Source: a bacterium (GTDB taxonomy: Bacteria; Pseudomonadota; Alphaproteobacteria; Rs-D84). Taken from it: 5,976 bases of DNA. Shown piece by piece: positions 1 to 4,823 of this stretch. A program made the position numbers and the translations under genes. The stretch spans positions 1-5,976 of the forward strand of contig JAAVBR010000031.1 in the NCBI GenBank assembly GCA_014802705.1, given 5' to 3'. Positions within the stretch are counted from its first letter, which is position 1. Each line of letters opens with the position of its first letter. The notes beneath the pieces were generated by a model, which had not been told where the DNA came from, ran no database searches, and saw only the letters and a list, made by a program, of their open reading frames with translations.

Positions 1-224
1 GACGTTGTCTGAAACAATAATAAAATCTGCGGACCATGCCGGGCACACAAAAAGCGAGGGGAATATTATTCCCCTTAATATGCGTCCCAGCTTGCACAAT
101 TTTCTATTCTCCACATGCCTATTTTAGCACATAGGAATATTATCTTAAAAGCAAAAAATCATCCCATAAAAAACCCCGGGGGCTCCCGGGGTTTTTGGTG
201 CATTTATCAACCGATTGATTTTTT
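1..224. other. Intergenic stretch without a supported gene
   Basis: No frame gives a convincing coding region. Frame 2 is open from the window edge to a stop near 127 but has no recognisable protein character. On the minus strand there is an extended -10-like element (TGCTAAAAT, complement of 121-129) and an 8-bp hairpin (57-75) followed in that direction by CGC and five Ts (49-53). Together they could bound a roughly 65-nt transcript, possibly with a 13-codon leaderless reading frame (ATG at 116-114). The right part holds the bidirectional terminator listed separately. Confidence 0.4.
169..196. terminator. Bidirectional rho-independent terminator
   Basis: A perfect 12-bp stem (AAAAACCCCGGG at 169-180 against CCCGGGGTTTTT at 185-196) closes a GGCT tetraloop. 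It carries A/T tracts on both sides, so it reads as an intrinsic terminator in either direction. It lies 29 nt past the stop codon of the minus-strand lipoprotein gene, whose transcript it should end. Confidence 0.9.
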
Positions 225-779
225 TTAGAACATCACGTTCTTTTCCAGTGTGCCCCACCCGGCTTTGTACCCGCCGTCGCGTTCCAGATAGATTTTGGCG
301 TTACGCAACTGGGCCGCCGTCAGGCCACGGATGATAAAGGATTCTTCCAATTTGCCACTGGCACCGGTGGACAGGGTCGGCAGATTGATATCCATCGGCG
401 ATTTGTCACAGCACATGCTGTTGTTGTTACAGCTGCCGCACTGATAGACACGCAGGGTGTAATCAACGCCCGGGCGCAGGTCTTTCAGATCGACTTCCAT
501 TTTCAGCCCCGCATCGGTTTCATAGAACTTTAACGTGCCCATTCTGGATTCACCGCCATGGCTGCTGTGGGTGTACATTTTGGCGTGAACGCGGCTGACA
601 TCGGCATCTTCGTACGTTTGGTAAAAGACAGTCGGCTGTTGGGGTTGATTGCGCACCTGATATTGTTTGGCATACATCGGCGCCGGCTTTTGCTTGGTCG
701 GGCACGCGCATCCAGACAACATGACCGCCGCACCCAAAACGGATGCGAACATGAACAGTTTTTTGATTAAGTTTTGCAT
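225..779 (-). CDS. Lipoprotein with a Cu/Zn superoxide dismutase-like domain lacking metal ligands
   Basis: A 184-residue envelope lipoprotein. The N-terminus has Lys residues, a hydrophobic stretch and a lipobox L21-S22-G23-C24, so C24 should be lipidated by the Lgt/Lsp pathway. The start is ATG at 779: AGGAG (complement of 787-791) lies 6 nt upstream, whereas the in-frame TTG at 782 would sit too close. Residues about 62-180 follow the SodC pattern: GTLKF strand, 'LRPG' turn at 101-104, then a segment colinear with the Cu-binding HxH strand and its disulfide Cys (C117), and a C-terminal strand colinear with 'VVVH..D'. The ligand histidines read R110, Y112 and Y164, so superoxide dismutation is not expected. 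Instead there are four nearby cysteines, C114-x2-C117-x5-C123-C124. The SodC relationship is my visual alignment and moderately sure; the lipoprotein call is firm. It could be a structural or metal-binding remnant of the fold. Confidence 0.8.
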   Translation of the reverse strand: MQNLIKKLFMFASVLGAAVMLSGCACPTKQKPAPMYAKQYQVRNQPQQPTVFYQTYEDADVSRVHAKMYTHSSHGGESRMGTLKFYETDAGLKMEVDLKDLRPGVDYTLRVYQCGSCNNNSMCCDKSPMDINLPTLSTGASGKLEESFIIRGLTAAQLRNAKIYLERDGGYKAGWGTLEKNVMF

Positions 780-813
780 CAAGGTCTCCTTTGTTCCTTT
801 GGTTACGTGACAT

Positions 814-819
814 ATTCTA
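814..819 (-). promoter_or_regulatory. Probable -10 element of the lipoprotein gene
   Basis: TAGAAT on the minus strand places the transcript start near 807 and gives a short leader of about 28 nt to the ATG at 779. No good -35 is visible at 16-18 nt. The outer-membrane protein gene further right carries the same GATAGAAT octamer at a similar place. Confidence 0.4.
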
Positions 820-961
820 TCTTATTTTTTTCCAATTTTCGCCAGGTTTGAATCCCTAGGAATACGCAGATTTCATGCACATAGCGCGATTTGCATACCG
901 TCCTATAACGCGTGGCAATTTCGTATGCTATGGTCCCTGTATCTAAACCAAGGGGGATAAA

Positions 962-1318
962 ATGTATGAACTGATGCAACACCTGATTGCCTTTAAATAT
1001 GCCTGTAAAATCAATCATTGGGGTACAGATGCCTATGCCAAACATTTATTGTTTGATCGTCTGGCCGACAAAATTGATGACCATGTGGACGGCATCGCCG
1101 AAAAATATTTTATGGCGACGGGGGATAAAAAAGTATTCAAGGCAGACCTGCTCAATCCCAAAATGATCAATCGTGATTTGGTCAAAATGTGCGAATCGAT
1201 TATTCAACATCTGGAAGACCTGCAAGACGATGACGATTTGAACGAAGGCCTGGGATCACTGTTGAGTGCGATCGAGGAAGATTTTTTACAACGCCTGGCG
1301 CTGGCGCAATTAAACTAA
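962..1318 (+). CDS. Mini-ferritin / Dps-like ferritin-fold protein
   Basis: A cytoplasmic, mostly helical 118-residue protein. Residues 18-50 match the ferroxidase helix region of Dps proteins: H19-W20, H28, D32, D43 and E47. The H28-D32 (4), D32-D43 (11) and D43-E47 (4) spacings equal those of E. coli Dps (H63, D67, D78, E82); only the H19-H28 gap is three residues shorter. Dps oxidises and stores iron at dimer interfaces, so iron binding or oxidation is the likely role. It is much shorter than Dps (about 160-170 residues), and the C-terminal half (51-118) is acidic and not Dps-like; it may belong to the DUF5856-type small ferritin-like proteins, which I recall but cannot check. AGGGGG at 951-956, 5 nt before ATG, sets the start. 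It is transcribed divergently from the lipoprotein gene. No clear promoter was found in 783-961, although GCATAC/GTATGC arms (893-898, 923-928) could be an operator. Confidence 0.75.
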   Translation: MYELMQHLIAFKYACKINHWGTDAYAKHLLFDRLADKIDDHVDGIAEKYFMATGDKKVFKADLLNPKMINRDLVKMCESIIQHLEDLQDDDDLNEGLGSLLSAIEEDFLQRLALAQLN

Positions 1319-1326
1319 AACAAAAC

Positions 1327-1351
1327 GCCGCCCAAACGGGCGGCTTCTTTT
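1327..1351. terminator. Shared terminator between convergent genes
   Basis: A 7-bp all-GC stem GCCGCCC/GGGCGGC (1327-1333, 1338-1344) with AAAC loop is followed by TTCTTTT. It ends the mini-ferritin transcript 8 nt after its stop. In the other direction, with AAAA at 1322-1325, it can also serve the minus-strand membrane-protein gene, whose stop codon lies inside the T-tract. Confidence 0.88.
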
Positions 1352-1790
1352 ACGCGGCATCGTGCTTTGATTGATAACGCATCAACGCGTATTGTCCCAA
1401 CCGGAACGCCACCAAGACTTGCAACAGCAAGGCCACGATATAATTGCGTGGGAACGCACACAGGTACCAGCGCCATCCGATAAGGAATCCTGCCTCTACC
1501 AACGGGGCCAGGAACGTCAAAATCCCCGCCATCAACCCCACGCGAAACAGCGGCATAAATTTTTCAATATGGTACCGCCGCACGAATCGCATCACGATCG
1601 GCCCCACCAGACAGAAATCCAGCACAAAGGCCGTCAGATAAATTTTCGGCAACGCCGCCCAGAAATTCCCCCAGGTCAAAGCCCCATAAATCCACAGATT
1701 CAGCGTCATCATCCCCAACACCATGGTGGTACAATTGGGCAGACTGGCGATCAAGACCTCTTTAAAATTTCGTGGTGTATAGATTTTCAT
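1350..1790 (-). CDS. DUF2798-family four-helix inner-membrane protein
   Basis: A 146-residue integral membrane protein with four hydrophobic segments, about 12-33, 48-70, 82-104 and 112-135. The two halves look alike, each a helix pair separated by a loop. The first half shows features I associate with DUF2798: N31-L-W helix end, 'LTW' at 38-40, an 'FVLDF' helix with Asp58, then 'VGPI' (62-65) running into the basic segment R68-R72. The function of this family is not known. The start is ATG at 1790 because GGAGG (complement of 1799-1803) lies 8 nt upstream; an in-frame upstream ATG (1805) overlaps that SD and would give MEEKH first, so a 151-residue form cannot be excluded. It is expressed from a strong promoter about 100 bp upstream through a leader containing a terminator-like hairpin, and converges on the mini-ferritin gene. 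Confidence 0.75.
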   Translation of the reverse strand: MKIYTPRNFKEVLIASLPNCTTMVLGMMTLNLWIYGALTWGNFWAALPKIYLTAFVLDFCLVGPIVMRFVRRYHIEKFMPLFRVGLMAGILTFLAPLVEAGFLIGWRWYLCAFPRNYIVALLLQVLVAFRLGQYALMRYQSKHDAA

Positions 1791-1805
1791 GTGTTTTTCC
1801 TCCAT

Positions 1806-1851
1806 AAAAAACACGCCGTGCAACTGGACTTACGTGTTGACACCGCGCGTT
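1806..1851 (-). promoter_or_regulatory. Terminator-like hairpin in the leader of the DUF2798 gene
   Basis: Read on the minus strand, AACGCGCGGTGTCAAC (1851-1836) pairs with GTTGCACGGCGTGTT (1824-1810). The stem is about 14 bp with one G-G mismatch and one bulged T, has an 11-nt loop, and is followed by TTTT and then the SD GGAGG. A smaller alternative GTGT-CA-ACAC hairpin lies inside the 5' arm. The leader has no ATG before it, so translation-coupled attenuation is unlikely. It could be an attenuator, a stability element, or a fortuitous fold. Confidence 0.45.
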
Positions 1852-1887
1852 GTTTTTTCTTTATTTTTTAATTTTTATGCGGGTAAC

Positions 1888-1916
1888 AGTATACGAAACA
1901 CCCCGCCCCAGGTCAA
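1888..1916 (-). promoter_or_regulatory. Strong sigma-70-type promoter of the DUF2798 gene
   Basis: TTGACC (complement of 1911-1916), a 17-nt spacer and TATACT (complement of 1888-1893) nearly match the consensus. Transcription should start near 1881, leaving a roughly 90-nt leader before the ATG at 1790. Confidence 0.85.
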
Positions 1917-1958
1917 GGAAAAAGAAACACCACCCGATTCGATTTGTTTAATTTCTAT

Positions 1959-1987
1959 TTGACAAACATTTTATTTTGTGTTATTTT
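1959..1987 (+). promoter_or_regulatory. Promoter of the solenoid-repeat protein gene
   Basis: A consensus TTGACA (1959-1964), 17-nt spacer and TATTTT (1982-1987) preceded by the extended -10 TGT. The start site falls near 1994, downstream of the first in-frame ATG at 1944, which decides the coding start at 2016. Confidence 0.88.
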
Positions 1988-2015
1988 GGACCGAATAGAT
2001 TTTAAGGATAACACG

Positions 2016-2513
2016 ATGAACTTTTTAAAGAAATTTTTCAAGGGCTATGAAATCGAACACATGCAGGTGACGTTCTTGTCCCCGGATGACTTGGCCCTGG
2101 CGCACAAGAAAAAGGTGCGCGGCAACCTGGATATTTCGGGACTGGGCAATTATCGGGCCAAAAAATTGGCCACGGTGGACGGTAATCTGTTGGTGGCGGA
2201 CAGCGCGGTACTCTTTGCGCAAAAATTGCAGACCGTGACCCAGAATCTCTATGCCGTGAACACCCATGCGTTAAATCTGCCCCAATTAAAACAGGCCCAT
2301 TGTGTGTATATCAGCAATGTTTCCTATATCCACCTGCCCAATCTGCAAAACAGCCGTGTGGTCATCAGCAAAAATTGTCCGATTATGCAACTGGATATTC
2401 CCGCCGGCAATGTGATTGAATATGCCGATACGCCCGTCAGTTTGGACGGCCTGCGTAAAATCTTGGCCGACCAGATTACGCAACGGATGAAAAACAGCCG
2501 TAAATCGCACTAA
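2016..2513 (+). CDS. Small protein with 20-residue solenoid repeats, function unknown
   Basis: A 165-residue protein with no signal peptide or membrane segment. After a basic N-terminus (K5, K6, K9) and a helical lead-in, residues 37-135 repeat with an exact 20-residue period: turns begin at N37-L38, N57-L58, N77-L78, V97-Y98 and I117. Each turn has a short hydrophobic strand, then a polar stretch, then a Leu-Pro-x-Leu-like segment (LPQL 88-91, LPNL 107-110). This resembles leucine-rich or other beta-solenoid proteins, which usually act as binding scaffolds; I cannot name the family. The C-terminus (140-165) looks helical and basic. The start is ATG at 2016 with AAGGA (2004-2008) 7 nt upstream; the longer frame from 1944 would begin before its promoter. 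It is a single-gene unit converging on the outer-membrane protein gene. Confidence 0.7.
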   Translation: MNFLKKFFKGYEIEHMQVTFLSPDDLALAHKKKVRGNLDISGLGNYRAKKLATVDGNLLVADSAVLFAQKLQTVTQNLYAVNTHALNLPQLKQAHCVYISNVSYIHLPNLQNSRVVISKNCPIMQLDIPAGNVIEYADTPVSLDGLRKILADQITQRMKNSRKSH

Positions 2514-2525
2514 GTGCATGAAATC

Positions 2526-2561
2526 CAACAAAAAATCCCCGGGCCCGGGGATTTTTTGTTG
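2526..2561. terminator. Perfect 36-nt palindromic bidirectional terminator
   Basis: Two 18-nt arms meet at 2543/2544 with no spacer: C-AACAAAAAATCCCCGGG and its exact complement. The GC core flanked by A6/T6 tracts makes an efficient intrinsic terminator in both directions. It sits 12 nt after one stop codon and 15 nt from the other, serving both convergent genes. Confidence 0.93.
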
Positions 2562-2576
2562 CAGAACGGACGACCT

Positions 2577-3185
2577 TTAGAACATAAAGCGGATGCCCAG
2601 ATCGCCCCCAAAGTTGTGCAGGCCGGACGCCACGTCAACATAGTTGTAACGGGCCGCCAAGTCCACCGCGAAGTACTGCATATCAAACGACACCCCCAGC
2701 GTCCCCATGGCCGAGAAGCGTGTGTTGCTCTTGCTGTGTTCGGGAACGAATTCACCGGCACGTTTCACATCGGTGAACGCAATACCGGCACCCACACCCA
2801 CGAACGGACGCACGATCTGATAATCGCCGAATTCCATATAGGTGTTGAACAACAAGGTTTGCAGTTTCGTATGAACATCAACCGCCGCACCTGTGCCAAA
2901 ATCGTTATGATCTTTGGATTTGCTGTACAGGGAATATTCAATTTCGCTGCGGACGGTGTCGCACACTTCCAAACCTAACGCGGCACGACCCTGCCAGACC
3001 ATGTCCGTCATCCCTTCTTTGTGACCGTTAAAGTTGTAGTTCATGTTGGTGTAGCCCAATCCCCCACGCAACGCGATATACGGATCCAGGCCCCACAACT
3101 GCCAACTGCTTTCGGTCGGGCTCATCCCTGCGAACGCCGGGCAAGCGATCAACGCCGCCAAGGTCGAGATAACTATTTTTTTCAT
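2577..3185 (-). CDS. Outer-membrane beta-barrel protein (Opa/OmpX-like porin family)
   Basis: A 202-residue protein with a clear Sec signal peptide: K2-K3, hydrophobic core 4-14 and cleavage after A17-F18-A19. The mature part alternates polar and hydrophobic residues with recurring Gly-aromatic strands, for example DPYIALRGGLGY (35-46) and VRPFVGVGAG (125-134). It ends in '...GIRFMF' with a terminal Phe, the recognition signal of the BAM assembly machinery. Length and pattern fit an eight-stranded barrel of the porin-family/OMP_b-brl kind common in alphaproteobacteria, where members are abundant surface or structural proteins. The start is ATG at 3185 with GGAG 7 nt upstream; a longer frame to 3221 adds a basic stretch with no SD. 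C15 in the signal peptide is not in a lipobox. The specific function is not deducible. Confidence 0.88.
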   Translation of the reverse strand: MKKIVISTLAALIACPAFAGMSPTESSWQLWGLDPYIALRGGLGYTNMNYNFNGHKEGMTDMVWQGRAALGLEVCDTVRSEIEYSLYSKSKDHNDFGTGAAVDVHTKLQTLLFNTYMEFGDYQIVRPFVGVGAGIAFTDVKRAGEFVPEHSKSNTRFSAMGTLGVSFDMQYFAVDLAARYNYVDVASGLHNFGGDLGIRFMF

Positions 3186-3243
3186 TTTCTTTCTCCTTTT
3201 TTTGGTTAATGGTTGTATCAATGGTTTTCATGTCAACGCTATC

Positions 3244-3252
3244 ATTCTATCA
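3244..3252 (-). promoter_or_regulatory. Candidate extended -10 promoter of the outer-membrane protein gene
   Basis: On the minus strand TGATAGAAT (complement of 3244-3252) is a TGn-extended -10 that would start transcription near 3237, about 50 nt before ATG. A consensus TTGACA (complement of 3231-3236) lies just downstream but has no good -10 at 16-18 nt, so it is the weaker alternative. Confidence 0.45.
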
Positions 3253-3267
3253 AAGGCTTTTTCATCT

Positions 3268-3297
3268 TTGCATAGGTATGGATTCCGCCGCTATATA
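3268..3297 (+). promoter_or_regulatory. Candidate promoter of the dehydrogenase gene
   Basis: TTGCAT (3268-3273), an 18-nt spacer and TATATA (3292-3297) point to the SDR gene, giving a start near 3304 and a roughly 80-nt leader. A second possibility is TAAAAT at 3352-3357, which lacks a good -35. Confidence 0.45.
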
Positions 3298-3384
3298 CTG
3301 GTTTTCCGGCGCCGCGCCTTTAATCCTATGGCTTTGAACGGGGTCCTCTCTTAAAATAAAGCCCCATAGAGCAAGAGGCAAAAC

Positions 3385-4278
3385 ATGAAAAAATCCGTCA
3401 CATCCAAAAATCCGACCACAAAATATTATCATCAAAAATACCCCAAACAGCATCAAGCCTATCCGGGGCTGGAATCCAAAATGACCCCGCGCCCCGATTG
3501 CGGCGAAGAAACCTATGTCGGGGCCGAACGCCTGATGGGACGGCGCGCCCTGATCACCGGGGGCGATTCGGGCATCGGCCGGGCCGTCGCCATCGCCATG
3601 GCCCGCGAAGGGGCGGATGTCGCCCTGTCTTATTTACCGGCCGAAGAATCCGATGCCCGGGATACGGCCGAATACATCACCATGGCGGGGCAACGGGCCT
3701 TTTTATTTCCCGGCGATATTGGGATTGAAAAAAACGCCCGACGCATCGTTGATGACGCGGCCGCGGCCCTGGGGGGATTGGACATATTGGTATTGAATGC
3801 CGGCTATCAACAATACAGCGATAATATCGCAACCCTGGATACAGCCCAACTGCGCCGCACATTTGACATCAATTTATTTGCCATGTTTTGGATGACCCAG
3901 GCCGCCCTGCCCCACATGCGGGCGGGCGCCACCATTATCACCACAACGTCCATCCAGGCCTATCAACCATCGGAATCCTTGATTGATTATGCCGCGTCCA
4001 AGGCGGCGATTATGGCCTTTACGCGGGCCTTGGCCAAACAATTGGCCCCGCGCGGCATTCGCGTCAATGGGGTGGCCCCGGGGCCGATTTGGACCGCACT
4101 CCAGGTCGCCGGGGGCCGCGCCCAGAAAACCATTCCTGATTTTGGCATGGACACACCGCTGGGGCGCGCCGGTCAACCCGCCGAATTGGCGGCAACGTAT
4201 GTTTTATTGGCATCGAACGCATCCAGTTACACCACTGCCGAAATATACGGCGTCACCGGCGGCAATCATACGATGTAA
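3385..4278 (+). CDS. YghA/general stress protein 39-type short-chain dehydrogenase
   Basis: A 297-residue cytoplasmic NAD(P)-dependent oxidoreductase of the classical SDR superfamily. The Rossmann motif T58-G-x3-G63-x-G65 (TGGDSGIG) binds the cofactor; NAG at 138-140 stabilises the central sheet; the catalytic tetrad is N163, S189, Y202 and K206 (YAASK); PGPIWT at 232-237 follows. The Lys/Tyr/Pro-rich N-terminal extension (1-50) with 'PGLESKM' (27-33), and 'TTSIQAYQPS' (187-196), are typical of the E. coli YghA / Bacillus general-stress SDR group, so length and ends look complete. The physiological substrate of this group is uncertain. The start is ATG at 3385 with AGAGG (3374-3378) 6 nt upstream. 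The stop is doubled (TAATAA). No terminator separates it from the tRNA promoter that begins 8 nt after the stop, so some read-through into the tRNA is possible. Confidence 0.92.
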   Translation: MKKSVTSKNPTTKYYHQKYPKQHQAYPGLESKMTPRPDCGEETYVGAERLMGRRALITGGDSGIGRAVAIAMAREGADVALSYLPAEESDARDTAEYITMAGQRAFLFPGDIGIEKNARRIVDDAAAALGGLDILVLNAGYQQYSDNIATLDTAQLRRTFDINLFAMFWMTQAALPHMRAGATIITTTSIQAYQPSESLIDYAASKAAIMAFTRALAKQLAPRGIRVNGVAPGPIWTALQVAGGRAQKTIPDFGMDTPLGRAGQPAELAATYVLLASNASSYTTAEIYGVTGGNHTM

Positions 4279-4285
4279 TAAACAC

Positions 4286-4313
4286 TTGCAACCATCAGAA
4301 AAAGATTTATAAT
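4286..4313 (+). promoter_or_regulatory. tRNA-Lys promoter
   Basis: TTGCAA (4286-4291), a 16-nt spacer and a perfect TATAAT (4308-4313) start transcription near 4320. The short leader can fold into a hairpin (GGACTTT/AAAGTTC, 4319-4325 with 4332-4338) right before the mature 5' end. Confidence 0.85.
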
Positions 4314-4339
4314 ACCCAGGACTTTTGACATAAAGTTCT

Positions 4340-4415
4340 GGATGCGTAGCTCAGTTGGTAGAGCAACTGACTCTTAATCAGTGGGTCCAGGGTTCGAGTC
4401 CCTGCGCGTCCACCA
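4340..4415 (+). tRNA. tRNA-Lys (anticodon CUU)
   Basis: A 76-nt cloverleaf. The acceptor GGATGCG (4340-4346) pairs with CGCGTCC (4405-4411) with one T-G wobble; discriminator A4412; CCA encoded at 4413-4415. The D arm is GCTC...GAGC. The anticodon stem ACTGA/TCAGT surrounds loop CTCTTAA with anticodon CTT at 4373-4375, reading lysine AAG codons. The T arm is CAGGG-TTCGAGT-CCCTG. From 4396 on, the tRNA sequence is shared with a second copy 275 bp downstream. Confidence 0.97.
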
Positions 4416-4485
4416 AAATAAAATAAGTGCCCCTTTGTGGGCATTTATTTTATTTTCGATTGATATGCAGGGACGAAGAACCCGT
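4396..4485 (+). repeat. Left copy of 90-bp direct repeat (tRNA 3' end plus trailer)
   Basis: The segment begins inside the T-loop of tRNA-Lys (GAGTCCC...) and runs through CCA, the terminator hairpin and about 29 nt beyond, to GAACCCGT. It matches 4671-4760 at 89 of 90 positions; the only difference is T4438 versus C4713 in the hairpin loop. Confidence 0.93.
4415..4456 (+). terminator. tRNA-Lys terminator
   Basis: An 18-bp stem (4415-4432 with 4439-4456, one G-T wobble) has a 6-nt loop CTTTGT. The 3' arm after GGGCA is itself T-rich (TTTATTTTATTTT). It begins at the last A of CCA, so the 3' end is formed very close to the mature tRNA. Confidence 0.85.
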
Positions 4486-4670
4486 CAAAGCCGCGCAGCG
4501 GCGTGGGTTCGACAATGACTAGCAGAGACAAGCAACGCGCTGTCGATGCGTCAGGAATGCCCCGCAGTCTCGGCGCACAGCGTGCGACGGACGAGGGAAA
4601 ACAAGTAGGCAAGACAAGCAAAGCGCCGTCGAGCCGTCACGGTTTCCCCGCAGGCATTTTAATGCCGAGG

Positions 4671-4760
4671 GAGTCCCTGCGCGTCCACCAAAATAAAATA
4701 AGTGCCCCTTTGCGGGCATTTATTTTATTTTCGATTGATATGCAGGGACGAAGAACCCGT
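4671..4760 (+). repeat. Right copy of the 90-bp direct repeat
   Basis: It repeats the last 20 nt of tRNA-Lys (GAGTCCCTGCGCGTCCACCA), the terminator and the following stretch up to GAACCCGT. No tRNA body precedes it: the sequence before GAGTCCC is TAATGCCGAGG instead of the T-arm 5' half, so it cannot encode a functional tRNA. Confidence 0.93.
4690..4731 (+). terminator. Duplicated terminator hairpin
   Basis: A second copy of the tRNA terminator hairpin, with loop CTTTGC instead of CTTTGT. It can still stop transcription and shields the downstream repair gene from read-through. Confidence 0.75.
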
Positions 4761-4766
4761 TTTTTA

Positions 4767-4796
4767 TTGTCGTCCCCATGAAATTATTTCTATAAT
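4767..4796 (+). promoter_or_regulatory. Promoter of the DNA glycosylase gene
   Basis: TTGTCG (4767-4772), an 18-nt spacer and a perfect TATAAT (4791-4796) give a start near 4803 and a 20-nt leader. The -35 begins only 7 bp after the right repeat ends. Confidence 0.8.
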
Positions 4797-4823
4797 TCAT
4801 CAGAACTAACCCAGAGAGAATAT

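Larger units (their letters stand above)
4396..4760. mobile_element. Possible tRNA-targeted mini-element (275-bp unit) or its scar
   Basis: Two 90-bp direct repeats enclose a 185-bp segment (4486-4670) that is visibly GC-richer than its surroundings. It holds no recognisable gene, only an open frame without an SD. The left repeat starts in the tRNA T-loop, a known crossover site for tyrosine recombinases that integrate at tRNA genes and restore the tRNA end; an attL/attR reading follows. No integrase is present, so this would be a deletion remnant or non-autonomous element. Against it, the repeat extends some 70 bp beyond the tRNA, longer than common att cores, so a local duplication or loss of a second tRNA is also possible. 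The segment starts with a hairpin (GAACCC...GCCGC-GCA-GCGGC..GGGTTC, 4478-4510) straddling the repeat boundary. This covers the whole gene-free gap from 4416 to 4823. Confidence 0.45.

Noticed and set aside
912..930. Sigma-54-like promoter before the mini-ferritin gene (TGGC...TGCT)
   Set aside because: The GG to GC distance is one base too long for the -24/-12 pattern.
1944..2015. Longer N-terminus for the solenoid-repeat protein
   Set aside because: The consensus promoter (1959-1987) lies inside that stretch, and the SD at 2004-2008 points to 2016.
3334..3367. Heat-shock sigma-32-type promoter before the dehydrogenase
   Set aside because: TTGAAC and CCCCAT are present, but 22 nt apart, too far for that class.
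3874..4176. Antisense open frame inside the dehydrogenase gene
   Set aside because: A shadow of the GC-rich SDR coding strand, with no SD or recognisable protein.
4589..4693. Second, degenerate tRNA ending at the right repeat
   Set aside because: A partial acceptor match (GGACG) and a TTTTAA loop exist, but no D arm, T-arm 5' half or proper anticodon stem can be formed.
4503..4781. 92-codon open frame across the insert and right repeat
   Set aside because: It starts with GTG, has no SD, and its C-terminal half translates the tRNA tail and terminator; most likely not a gene.
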